In this document: positions 39,309-47,673 of the stretch, piece by piece
Layout of the letters: every line of letters begins with the position of its first letter
Numbering within the stretch: the stretch's first letter is position 1
Source: Streptomyces caniscabiei
GTDB lineage: Bacteria > Actinomycetota > Actinomycetes > Streptomycetales > Streptomycetaceae
Reading direction: 5' to 3'
DNA length: 64,000 nucleotides
Assembly: GCF_014930365.1 (NCBI RefSeq)
Contig: NZ_JABXWI010000002.1
Span: 310,001 to 374,000 of the forward strand
Translations under genes and position numbers: made by a program
Notes under the pieces: generated by a model
Told to the model about the DNA's origin: nothing
Database searches by the model: none
Seen by the model: the letters and a program-made list of their open reading frames with translations, nothing else

Positions 39309-42300
39309 TCAGATGACCGGCGGCTCGATGTCCGCGTCGATGGGCCGCCAGTTGATGACAGCCACGGTCAACGGGTGATCACCACCGAGTTCCATGCTCT
39401 CCTGGGCGCGCCGTTTCGCCTCGGCGTGGAGCCGGTCGGCTTCCTCGTCTGACCTCCCGGACTCGTCCGATGCGCCCTGGCGCAGTTGGACCGCCAGGTT
39501 CGAGGCAGCGGAAATGGAGAGGTAGTGGTCGGCCCCGAGCACCGCTGTGAGGCCTTCGTATGCCTCACGGGCCACCGCCACGGCCCTGAGGTGATCGGCG
39601 TTCGTCGACAGATCCGTCGCGTGGTTCAGCATGCACGTGAGCGTGTACGGGTGCCGGGCCCCGAGCAGCCGGCGGAAGCGGTCGGCGGTGCGGGTCGACA
39701 GTTCCAGTGCGGACTGCGGCTGTCCGGTGAGCCGGAGCAGCACGGCAAGGTTGTTGGCGCAGGTGAGGGTGAACAAGTGATCCGGTCCGAATCGGCGCTC
39801 GTAGTGGCCGAGGGTCTCGCTCGCCAGGTCACATGCGTTGACCGCCTCCCCGCGGTCGTGAAGATCCGCGCTGAGGTTCGTCGCGACGGCAAGGGTGTCG
39901 TGATGGTCGGGGCCCAGTTGTTTCTTCGCCTGCTCGTAGGTTTCGCTGGTCAGCGTGTACGCATCCTCGTACCGACCGAGCCTCCGGTACAGGACCGCGA
40001 CACCGAGGGAAGCGCGGAGGGTGATCAGATGGTCGGCTCCCAGCGCGCGTCGACTGCGCTTCAACGTGTCCTGCGACAGCTTCAGCGCTTCATGAAGCGC
40101 CCCCGCGACGCGCAGGTCGCGGGCGTAGTTCGTGGCAGAGTTGAGCGTGGCACGTTGGTCGGGGCCGAAGATCTCCCGCCGCTGTCCCAAGATCTCCCGG
40201 TTGATGTCGCGGGCCGCCTGCCGGTTGCCCGACAAGAACTCGGAGACGGCTAGGTTGCCGGCCGCCGCAAGGGTACGTCCATGACCATCGCCCAGGACCC
40301 GCTTGGTTCGTCGCAGGGTCTCCCTGTCGCTCTCCATGGCGTCGGCGTACCGGCCGATGCTGCGCAGGTCCGAGCCGAGACTCATGGCTGCGCCCAAGGT
40401 GTAGGGGTGATCTTCTCCGAGCATCCGGCTGGCCCGCTCGTGGACGTCGCTGGTCACCTCGTACGCCTCGTGCAGGCGGCCTTGCTCACGCAGCGCGTTG
40501 CCGAGTTCGGTGCGCAGCCGCAGGACGAGCGCGTCGTCCTCGCCGAAGCGGGGCAACCAGCTGTCGAGGACCTGGCGGGCCGTGCTGATGGCGGTCTCGG
40601 CGTCGCCGCTGCGCCACAGGTAGCGCGCGGTGTCACAGATCCACTGCCGCACCTCAAGGTTGCCGCTTTCCTCTGCCCGGGTGGGCCGCAGATGCGGCAG
40701 CAGCGTGGCATACCGCCGCCAGGTGTCGGACTCGTCAGGGTCCTTGGGGTTGGCCTGGCCGAGCACAGCCTGAGCCCGTTCCCGCAGGGCGGTCTGCTCG
40801 TCGGAGGTGAACTGGTCCCGGAGCACACGCTGGATGAGACGGTGAAAGGTCAGCGTGTCGGTCCGCTGGTCGACCTGGGCGAGGCCGTTGCGGACGATCT
40901 CCCCGTACAGCCTGCTCATCAGCAGGGGGTCGGAGAGGCCGGGGTCGTGGCCTTCGAGCAGTTCGAGGGCCGGCCGACTGCTGAGCATGTCCCGGGGGAT
41001 CGGGTCAGGCCCGAAGAACGCGCACAGTTGCAGCAGGGCGGCTGCGGCGGGCGTACGGGACTGCAATCGATCGAGCGACCAGGTGGCCACTGCCGAGGTC
41101 GGGTAGTCGGGGGCAGACTGGCTGCGCAGGATGTCGGTCATCTGGGTTCGGAGCATCTCCACATAGGTGTCCACGGGCATCGCCGATTCCTGCAGGGAGG
41201 CGGCGGCGAGGCTCACGGCCAGCGGGAAGTCACCGAGCTCCTCGGCGACCCGGGCCGCCTCCGCGGCCTCCAGGTCCGGGTTGTAGCGGCGCAGCAGGGC
41301 GACGCTCTCCTCTCGGGTGAAGAGGTCAACCTCGATGCGTGCGGCACGTTCCGCCCAAGCGGGATTCCGCGAGGTGATGAGGATGTGGCGACCGGGCCCA
41401 CTGGCCGGAACCAGACCGTCCAGGTCGTACGGCTTCTCGGCGTTGTCGTACACAAGCAGCCAACGCGCGTGGGGGATGCCGCGACGCAGCATGTCCAAGA
41501 CCTCGTTGCATACGGCCGTCAAGTCCTCGCCAATGGGCACACCAAGGTGCCCGGCCAGGGTGATCAGGTCATGGCGGATCTGCGTCGGTTCCGCCGCGTT
41601 GATCCACCAGACGAGATCGTAGTCCGACTCGAAGCGGTAGGCGTACTCGAGCGCGAGTTGCGTCTTGCCCACGCCGCCCAGCCCGTGGAGAGCCTGCGGC
41701 AGCACCGCGGTGGTACCGGCCAGCAGATTGTCACGCAGCTTCTCCATGAGTGTGCGGCGGCCTGTGAAGACGGCATTGCGCTGCGGTCGTCCCCCGATGA
41801 CGAGCGGCGGAGTCCCTGGGAACCGCACCGTCGTGGCCAGTTCATGGGCAATTAAGCGGGAACTCTGCTGGACCGACTCGGTGCGGTCAACGGTGGTCAA
41901 CAAGCGGATCACGGCTTGCTCCGCACCGACACCAGCAAGGCTGACCGCCGGAAGAGGCGCGAAGTCCACCGGGAGCGGTGAATCGTCGACCCGCAGAGGG
42001 AGGGCCATTCCGATCTGGCCCGAGGGGTCCCTGCGGCTGATCCGCTGCCCGATCTCACGCGCCCCGGGCACGGCCGTGTACTGCGGCGAGAGCAGCACAA
42101 CCATACGAGCCTCGCCGTTCAGCGTGGCATCGAGGCCCGCCGCTGCGGTGGCCTCGCCGTGGTCCGCCTCGATCGGGGCGAGTGTCGTCTCGTGACCGGC
42201 CGCCCTCAGCACCTTGGCCGTCCAGTCGGCCCACAGCCGTTCGGTGGCGGCGTAGCTGACGTAGAACTCCCCACGCATGATCGGGGAGGTTCGCTCGTAC

Positions 42301-43325
42301 TCCGCGCGCAGTGTCCGGCGGTAGGGCTCCCGCATGTTCTCCAACTGGGTCACACGGTTGCCGGTCAGGCGGGCGGTCAGCCGTTCGAATGCAGACAGCA
42401 GCGTGCCGTCCCGTCGCCGCTCACCGACGGTGGCGGGCATCTCCTCGTACGCGTAGCTGGGTTTGTACGGGATCTCGACGCTGCTCCAGTACTGGTCCAG
42501 TTCCTCGGGCGGCAGCCAGTCCAGGAAGGGAGCGAACAGATTGCGCGCCTGGTAGCGGCCGGCCTCCAGACGGTCACGGCCGGCATCCTCGACGCGCATG
42601 GGCACCGGGACGATGCGGATGTCGCGCTGTGTGGGGGCGTTACGACGGATCGAACGCGCCACGCGGACAGCGCCGTTGACGCCCTGTCGGCTGAACGTGA
42701 AGCAGTCCACCACGATGTCCGGCATCACGACCGTGCAGATGCCGGCGGTGTCGCTGAGGCCGGTCCGGCTGTCGATCAGGACGTAGTCGTAGCGGGCGGC
42801 CATGTCTTCACGCAGCGCGGTGAGGAAGTCGGCCCCGCCCATGCGGTAGAAGGTGCCCCAGTCGAAGGTGCTGACCTTCACCGCGTAGGTGTCGGGGTCC
42901 TGCACTCCAGCAGGCAGGAGGTCCAGTTTCCCGCCTGGTGGCAGCCTCAGTACGGTGCTGATGGCGTACCGGTCGACCCGTGCTGGTTCTCGGTGATCCG
43001 CTCCTTCCGGCCGAGGTGGACCCGCTTCTCTCTGCGGGGGTGGTTCGGCCGCGCCGGAGCCCACGTGAGGTGCCACCGCATGACGTACGAAGTCGCTGGC
43101 CATCTCGATGACACCGGGACTCTCGGCGAGTTCGGGATCGGCGAGAAGGGGCTGGAGATAGGTGTGCAGTCCCGGGGATTCCAGGTCCCAGTCCACCACG
43201 AGGACACGCAGGCCGTTGCTGGCCAGGATCCAAGCCGTGTTGACGAGCGCCATGGTGCGGCCCGTACCGCCTTTGAAGGAGTAGAAGGTGATGATGGTGC
43301 CGCGGCCGTGGTCGTCATGGGTCAT
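39309..43325 (-). CDS. fxsT: FxsT2: second ParA-like/TIR-like/NB-ARC/TPR protein
   Basis: A 1338-residue paralogue of FxsT1 with the same order: ParA-like ATPase (FKGGTGRT, 17-24; VDWDLESPG), TIR-like segment about 352-475 (GEFYVSYAATERLWADW), NB-ARC with GLGGVGKT (548-555), LLVYDNAE and ILITSRN, then TPRs with LGEDHPYTLG/LGADHLITL repeats to the end. A proline/glutamate-rich insert at about 90-115 is absent from FxsT1. The two differ widely outside motifs, so the duplication is old. ATG 43325 is set by AAGGAG 7 bases upstream; an ATG six codons earlier is less likely. It follows the ruined second maturase. Confidence 0.9.
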   Translation of the reverse strand: MTHDDHGRGTIITFYSFKGGTGRTMALVNTAWILASNGLRVLVVDWDLESPGLHTYLQPLLADPELAESPGVIEMASDFVRHAVAPHVGSGAAEPPPQREAGPPRPEGADHREPARVDRYAISTVLRLPPGGKLDLLPAGVQDPDTYAVKVSTFDWGTFYRMGGADFLTALREDMAARYDYVLIDSRTGLSDTAGICTVVMPDIVVDCFTFSRQGVNGAVRVARSIRRNAPTQRDIRIVPVPMRVEDAGRDRLEAGRYQARNLFAPFLDWLPPEELDQYWSSVEIPYKPSYAYEEMPATVGERRRDGTLLSAFERLTARLTGNRVTQLENMREPYRRTLRAEYERTSPIMRGEFYVSYAATERLWADWTAKVLRAAGHETTLAPIEADHGEATAAAGLDATLNGEARMVVLLSPQYTAVPGAREIGQRISRRDPSGQIGMALPLRVDDSPLPVDFAPLPAVSLAGVGAEQAVIRLLTTVDRTESVQQSSRLIAHELATTVRFPGTPPLVIGGRPQRNAVFTGRRTLMEKLRDNLLAGTTAVLPQALHGLGGVGKTQLALEYAYRFESDYDLVWWINAAEPTQIRHDLITLAGHLGVPIGEDLTAVCNEVLDMLRRGIPHARWLLVYDNAEKPYDLDGLVPASGPGRHILITSRNPAWAERAARIEVDLFTREESVALLRRYNPDLEAAEAARVAEELGDFPLAVSLAAASLQESAMPVDTYVEMLRTQMTDILRSQSAPDYPTSAVATWSLDRLQSRTPAAAALLQLCAFFGPDPIPRDMLSSRPALELLEGHDPGLSDPLLMSRLYGEIVRNGLAQVDQRTDTLTFHRLIQRVLRDQFTSDEQTALRERAQAVLGQANPKDPDESDTWRRYATLLPHLRPTRAEESGNLEVRQWICDTARYLWRSGDAETAISTARQVLDSWLPRFGEDDALVLRLRTELGNALREQGRLHEAYEVTSDVHERASRMLGEDHPYTLGAAMSLGSDLRSIGRYADAMESDRETLRRTKRVLGDGHGRTLAAAGNLAVSEFLSGNRQAARDINREILGQRREIFGPDQRATLNSATNYARDLRVAGALHEALKLSQDTLKRSRRALGADHLITLRASLGVAVLYRRLGRYEDAYTLTSETYEQAKKQLGPDHHDTLAVATNLSADLHDRGEAVNACDLASETLGHYERRFGPDHLFTLTCANNLAVLLRLTGQPQSALELSTRTADRFRRLLGARHPYTLTCMLNHATDLSTNADHLRAVAVAREAYEGLTAVLGADHYLSISAASNLAVQLRQGASDESGRSDEEADRLHAEAKRRAQESMELGGDHPLTVAVINWRPIDADIEPPVI

Positions 43326-43514
43326 CGTCTTGCTCCTTCTCAAAGGGGATCAGAAGACGGAGGGGCGGGTGGCGATCGGTGGCGCGAGTCCGGCACGGCT
43401 CTTGCAGGATTCCAGGAAGAGACCAGGAATTCTGAGCCTTGGCAACCACCGCGTGAGGCGTCCCATTGAACTGACCGCACCGATACCCGGCTGATCGAAG
43501 GGCAGCGGGTGCCT

Positions 43515-43936
43515 GGCCCCCGAGGAATCGCCGCTGGGGATTTCAGTCGATCGAGTTGTCGCAATGGCACCCGGCTCCGCCCGTCCGAAGTCGGATGGGC
43601 CGAGACCGGCGGACTCCGGTCCCGGTGTCCGTCCAGGCCACTCCAGCAGCACCGCGTACGGTCTCCGCCGAATCGATGGCAACGCCCAGGACGCACTACA
43701 GGATGCCTACGCATCGGTCTCTGAGCCAAGGCTGACCGGCAGGCACAAACCGGCTTACCCAACCGGCTGGGCGCTGCTCGCCGATGTCTGCTCTGCCGAG
43801 GAGCAACGGTTCACAGCCATGGAGGATGATCCGCACCAGGTGAGCCCATGTTCACGGGAGTGTTCGGCGCGTTGCAATAGCGGCAGGAGAGATTGCACGA
43901 ACTGAGTATTTTCAGCAGGCACTTCTGGAAGGGGCG
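43515..43936 (-). pseudogene. remnant of a second fxsB radical SAM maturase
   Basis: Three pieces in conserved order, in different frames. The first is PFQKCLLKILSSCNLSCRYC (43874-43936), the CxxxCxxC region. The second is AEHSREHGL followed, after a shift, by LVRIILHGCEPLLLG (43765-43862), matching AEHAVAHRL and VRVVLHGGEPLLLG of FxsB1. The third is LDGHRDR and DGRS...LRQLDRLKSP (about 43515-43645), matching the SLDG strand and the following helix. About 30 residues after the cysteine motif are deleted, and the SPASM half is missing. It stands directly downstream of an intact precursor gene, where a functional fxsB is expected. Confidence 0.82.
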
Positions 43937-43970
43937 GTGGACAAGCTTTCGGGCCCGGCTTCCGCCATCG

Positions 43971-44153
43971 TCACAGCGCACTCTCGAACACGACCTCAGT
44001 CGTCCCCGACCGACTATCTCGCTCCTGAAGGTGGCGTCGCACGGCATGCCCCAACACCGTGTCCTTGCCAGCCACCGATTCCAGCCTACCGGGCGACACT
44101 CCGGAGATGTCGATCTGCGGCGGGCGGTTCTGGCTGTTCCGAGGCGCATCCAT
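43971..44153 (-). CDS. fxsA: FxsA2: canonical FxSxx-COOH precursor peptide
   Basis: 60 residues ending exactly in FESAL at the stop, the defining FxSxx-COOH motif. The leader (PPQIDISGVSPGRLESVAGK, then TVLGHAVRRHLQE) parallels FxsA1. ATG 44153 has GGGGAG 9 bases upstream. It is the first gene of the Fxs transcription unit and lies immediately upstream of the broken maturase copy. Its core remains intact, which argues for continued use, possibly by the distant FxsB1. Three direct repeats lie about 150-195 bases upstream. Confidence 0.82.
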   Translation of the reverse strand: MDAPRNSQNRPPQIDISGVSPGRLESVAGKDTVLGHAVRRHLQERDSRSGTTEVVFESAL

Positions 44154-44298
44154 GCCTTGCTGCTCCCCTGACACCGATGGGTGCGGACAAGTCCCTCCGC
44201 CCCAATGCAGACGCTGTCCATCTCCTGCCAGTGCTCTTCGCACGTCCACGAGACGGTTCGTCCCATACTTACGCATGGGGGCAATATTTCGGCAGCGG

Positions 44299-44348
44299 AT
44301 TCCGAAAAGTGGCGCGCCGATTCCGCAAACAGAAGGCCACCATTCCGC
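44299..44348 (-). promoter_or_regulatory. three phased direct repeats upstream of the Fxs locus
   Basis: On the plus strand ATTCCGA (44299-44305), ATTCCGC (44320-44326) and ATTCCGC (44342-44348) are spaced 21 and 22 bases apart, that is two helical turns, upstream of fxsA2. Phased direct repeats of this type usually bind a regulator on one DNA face. The regulator is unknown, and no convincing -10/-35 pair was found beside them. Confidence 0.5.
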
Positions 44349-44392
44349 AAGAGCCCGGTTCCCAACAGGTGTCGCGCGCACCCGGTGTGTGT

Positions 44393-45304
44393 CTACTCCG
44401 GCGGCGTAGGTGTGTCGTGGGTGCGGTACATCGCCTGGACGTCCAGTTCGAGTTGGATCGTGGGGCCGACGACCGCGATGCCCCGTGCGAGCATGGAGCG
44501 CCAGTTGAGGGTGTAGTCCTCGCGGTGGAGTTCGGACTTGGCGAGGGCGGCGCAGCGGAGTTCCTCGCCGTAGCCGCCGTTGACGGTGCCGAGGTAGGTG
44601 GTGTCGAGGGCTACGGAGCGGCTGACGCCGTGCATGGTGAGGCTGCCCTGGAGGGTCCACTTGCTGCCGCCGCGGTAGGCGAAGCGGGTGCTGGTGAAGT
44701 CGATGTACGGGAAGCGTTCGACGTCGAGGAAGTCCCCGGAACGCAGGTGCGTGTCGCGGGTGTTGTTGCCGGTGTTGATGCTGGACGCGTCGATGCGCAC
44801 GTGGACGCTTGACCGCGTCATGTCCTGCGTGATCGCGAGGCCGCCCTCGAAGCGTTCGAAGCGGCCGTGCACATGGGCCATGCCGACGTGCTTGGCGATG
44901 AAGCGGATCGCGGTGTGCGGGGGATCGAAGAGCCAGGTCCCGGGCGGCGGGAGTTCCAGCGCCCGGGCCGACCGGAGCCACACCCGCTCCCGCGCGACAC
45001 CCGTGTCCTCGGTGACCTCGACCGTCTCCCGGTGCGGTTCCAGTCCCTCGGCCATGATCAGCACGCTGTAGGTGCCCGGCGGCAGAGCGGCCGTGAAGAA
45101 GCCGTACGGGTCGGTGGCACCGCGTGCCGCGACGCGGTGGCTGCGCAGTTCCGTCACTGTCACATCGGCCGCGGCCATGGGCTGGTTAACGGGGTCCAGC
45201 ACCTCGCGCAGGACGACACCCGCGCCGTCCGGTACCGGGAACACGGCGCCCGCGGCGCCTCCGGGGGCATTCCTGAGTCGCCGCCGGAGCAGTCCGAGGG
45301 GCAT
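44393..45304 (-). CDS. YceI-family protein with N-terminal carboxypeptidase-regulatory-like domain
   Basis: 303 residues. Residues about 30-105 are an Ig-like carboxypeptidase regulatory domain (VTVTELRSHRVAARGATDPYGFF, LPPGTYSVLIMAEG). Residues about 115-300 are a YceI lipocalin-like barrel (LFDPPHTAIRFIAKH, VHGRFERFEGGLA, GSLTMHGVSRSVAL), known to bind polyisoprenoid lipids. It has no signal peptide and is probably cytoplasmic. It is 44 bases downstream of the maleylacetate reductase gene on the same strand and could be the last gene of that operon. It precedes the Fxs unit by 239 bases. Confidence 0.88.
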   Translation of the reverse strand: MPLGLLRRRLRNAPGGAAGAVFPVPDGAGVVLREVLDPVNQPMAAADVTVTELRSHRVAARGATDPYGFFTAALPPGTYSVLIMAEGLEPHRETVEVTEDTGVARERVWLRSARALELPPPGTWLFDPPHTAIRFIAKHVGMAHVHGRFERFEGGLAITQDMTRSSVHVRIDASSINTGNNTRDTHLRSGDFLDVERFPYIDFTSTRFAYRGGSKWTLQGSLTMHGVSRSVALDTTYLGTVNGGYGEELRCAALAKSELHREDYTLNWRSMLARGIAVVGPTIQLELDVQAMYRTHDTPTPPE

Positions 45305-45348
45305 GCTGTTCACCTTTCGGTTCTTGTCGTGCCGGGTTGCGGGGGGCG

Positions 45349-46425
45349 TCAGGTCCACGTCGGGGGTCGGGCGCCGGTGTGTGCCGCCCTGAGGATCTCC
45401 AGGGCGTCCGCCCTGGTGATCGGGCGCGGGTTGGCGTATGCCTGTGCTGTCACCTGGGCCGACGCCGTCGCCAAGTCGGCTTCCTTCAGGCCGAGTTCCG
45501 CCAGGGAGCGGGGGGCTCCGAGGCGGCCCGAGAGGTCCCACAGGGCCCGGGGGGCGTCGTCGGTGTTGAGTGCTCGGGCGAGCGCCGCCAGGGCCTCGGG
45601 CGCGGCCGGGGCGTTGCAGGCGAGGGCGTAGGGGAGGACGACCGTGTGGGTCTCGGCGTGCGGGAGGCCGAAGGTGCCGCCCAGGACGTGGCACAGCTTG
45701 TGGTGCAGGCCCATCGTGGTCGCGCCGAGCGCGGTGCCGCAGAGCCAGGCGCCGTAGAGGGCGCGGCCGCGCGCCTCCAGGTCCCCGGGGTCCGCCGCCA
45801 CATCGGGGAGCGCGCCGGCCATCGCCCGGGCGCCCTCCTGCGCCGTGAGCGACACCAGCGGCGAGGCGTCCGGCGCGTACAGCGCCTCGGCGGCGTGGGC
45901 GACGGCGTTGATGCCGCTGGTCACGGAGAGGGGCACCGGGAGAGTGAGGGTGAGTTCGGGGTCGTAGACGACGCTGCGCGGCAGGACCGACGGGGCGCGG
46001 CCGGTGCGTTTGGCGCCGTGCTCGGTCAGGCCCCACACGGGGGTCATCTCGGAGCCGGAGTACGTCGACGGCACGGCGATCAGCGGAAGTTCGGTGCGCA
46101 GCGCGATCGCCTTGCCCAGTCCGACGGCCGAGCCGCCACCGACCGCCACGCAGCCGTCCGCGCCGGCGGCCCGTGCCGCCCGGACCGCCTCGTCGGCCAC
46201 CTCCACGGGCACATGCTGACGAGCCTGCGCGAACACTCCGGCGCACGCGCCGCCGAGCGCGCCCGCGACCGCCCGCGCGGTCTCCGCGCCCCTCGGCCCG
46301 CAGACCACCAACACGCGCCGCAGCCCCAGGCGTTCGGCCTCCCCCGGTACCGCCGTCACCGACGCGCCGGGGCGCATCACGACGCGCACGGGCTGCGCCT
46401 CGTACACGAACTCCATCGCCGTCAC
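45349..46425 (-). CDS. maleylacetate reductase
   Basis: Reduces maleylacetate to 3-oxoadipate with NAD(P)H, the last special step of hydroxyquinol breakdown. 358 residues of the group III (iron-type) alcohol dehydrogenase fold: VGGGSAVGLGKAIAL, PSTYSGSEMTPVWG, a metal-site-like region HAAEALYAPD, and GLHHKLCHVLGGTFGLPHAETH. GTG 46425 overlaps the dioxygenase stop by GTGA, so the two are coupled; ATG 46416 is the alternative. Its assignment as maleylacetate reductase rather than another Fe-ADH rests on family motifs and on the dioxygenase neighbour. Confidence 0.93.
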   Translation of the reverse strand: MTAMEFVYEAQPVRVVMRPGASVTAVPGEAERLGLRRVLVVCGPRGAETARAVAGALGGACAGVFAQARQHVPVEVADEAVRAARAAGADGCVAVGGGSAVGLGKAIALRTELPLIAVPSTYSGSEMTPVWGLTEHGAKRTGRAPSVLPRSVVYDPELTLTLPVPLSVTSGINAVAHAAEALYAPDASPLVSLTAQEGARAMAGALPDVAADPGDLEARGRALYGAWLCGTALGATTMGLHHKLCHVLGGTFGLPHAETHTVVLPYALACNAPAAPEALAALARALNTDDAPRALWDLSGRLGAPRSLAELGLKEADLATASAQVTAQAYANPRPITRADALEILRAAHTGARPPTWT

Positions 46426-47657
46426 GACCCTTCCGGGGCGCCCGCGCCGGGCGCGTCCGAGGTGGGGAGGACGAGGTCGAAGCGGGCGTGGCGGAACGGG
46501 TTCGGGATGCCGAACCGCCGTGCCAGCGACGGGTCGTCGGTCTCCGTGAAGTCCTGGACGAGGCTCTCCTTCACCGCGAAGACCGCGTCCGAGTCGAGGT
46601 GTTCGCTGCCGGCCACGAAGATGTGCGTGGTGACCGGGGTGTGCCCCTCGGCCGAGGCGATGAAGTGGATGTGCGCCGGGCGGTAGGGGTGCCGGGCGGT
46701 GGCCCGCAGGAGGTCGCCCACCGGGCCGTCCGTGGGGATGGGGTACGGGCTCGGTACGCAGGTGCGGAACCAGAATCGGCCGTCGGCGTCCGCCGTGAAC
46801 AGTCCGCGGCCGTTGCCGGGCGGCTGGACGTCGGGCTGCTGGACGTCGTAGTAGCCCTCGGCGTTCGCCTGCCAGACGTCGAGGATCGCGCCGGGCAGCG
46901 GGGTGCCGTCGCCGGAGAGCACCCGTCCGCTGATCACGCACGGTTCGCCGCCGCCGACCAGGTCGATGTCGGCGCCGAGTGCGCGGGCCGGGGACTCGGT
47001 CATGTGGAACGGGCCGAGGACCGTCGACTCCGTCGCGCCCGCGCGGTCGTCGCTGTTGATCGTCTCGACGAGCATCGAGACACCGAGGACGTCCGACAGG
47101 AGGACGAACTCCTGCCGGGTGTCCGTGCAGGCCTGCCCGGTCGCCGTGAGGAAGGCGATCGCCCGCTCCCACTCCGCCGTCGTGGGCTCGGTCTCGCGGA
47201 CGAAGGCGTGGAGGTGACGGGTGAGGGCGCTCAGCAGCTCGCGCAGGCGCGGATCGGCCGTGCCGTCGAGGCTGGCGACGACCGCCTCGGTGATGCGGGT
47301 GGTGAATTCGGTGGTCATGTCCGTGGTCATACCACTGCCGGCGGCCCCGCTCGCGTCGGCGGCCGCGTCATGGCTCACGCCGCTACTTGCGTCCGCGCTC
47401 ACGCCGCTGGCGGCATCACGGCTCGCGTCGGTGCCTGCTTCACGGCTCGCGCCGGTACTTGCGTCCGCGCTCACGCCGATGCCGGCGTCGCGGTTCGCGT
47501 CGGTGCCCGTGTCACGGCTCGCGCCGGTACTTGCGTCCGCGCTCACGCCGATGCCGGCATCACGGTTCACGCCGGTGCCCATGTCACGGCTCGCGCCGCT
47601 GCTTGCGTCCGTGCTCGCGCCCGTTCCGGCGTCGCGGTTCGCGTCGGTGCTGGTCAT
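46422..47657 (-). CDS. hydroxyquinol 1,2-dioxygenase with hexad-repeat N-terminal extension
   Basis: Intradiol ring cleavage of hydroxyquinol to maleylacetate. Residues from about 110 onward are a full enzyme: the helical dimer domain (FTTRITEAVVASL), LGPFH, PGAILDVWQANAEGYYDVQ and the iron ligands including RPAHIHF. Residues 3-109 are a low-complexity array of hexads (AGIGVS, ADASTG, ASRDTG), about 18 copies. Relatives start near the ATGs at 47330 or 47318. However, GGAGGAA 8 bases before ATG 47657 is a far better start signal than anything at those ATGs, so the extension is probably translated. Ser/Ala/Asp/Gly content suggests a disordered tail. Coupled to maleylacetate reductase by GTGA. 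Confidence 0.92.
   Translation of the reverse strand: MTSTDANRDAGTGASTDASSGASRDMGTGVNRDAGIGVSADASTGASRDTGTDANRDAGIGVSADASTGASREAGTDASRDAASGVSADASSGVSHDAAADASGAAGSGMTTDMTTEFTTRITEAVVASLDGTADPRLRELLSALTRHLHAFVRETEPTTAEWERAIAFLTATGQACTDTRQEFVLLSDVLGVSMLVETINSDDRAGATESTVLGPFHMTESPARALGADIDLVGGGEPCVISGRVLSGDGTPLPGAILDVWQANAEGYYDVQQPDVQPPGNGRGLFTADADGRFWFRTCVPSPYPIPTDGPVGDLLRATARHPYRPAHIHFIASAEGHTPVTTHIFVAGSEHLDSDAVFAVKESLVQDFTETDDPSLARRFGIPNPFRHARFDLVLPTSDAPGAGAPEGS
47330..47651. repeat. 18-base minisatellite encoding hexads, with 72-base higher-order units
   Basis: About eighteen degenerate 18-base units. A 72-base block (four units) starting near 47449 recurs at 47521 with few changes, seen in the shared core ACTTGCGTCCGCGCTCACGC. 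The unit length keeps the frame open. Confidence 0.85.
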
Positions 47658-47673
47658 GTGTCGGTTCCTCCGG

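Noticed and set aside
43811..44365. Reading frame that joins the radical SAM fragment to upstream sequence as one 184-residue protein
   Set aside because: The upstream part is in a different frame from the fxsA2 gene it overlaps and has no start signal; only the last 40 residues resemble a real protein.
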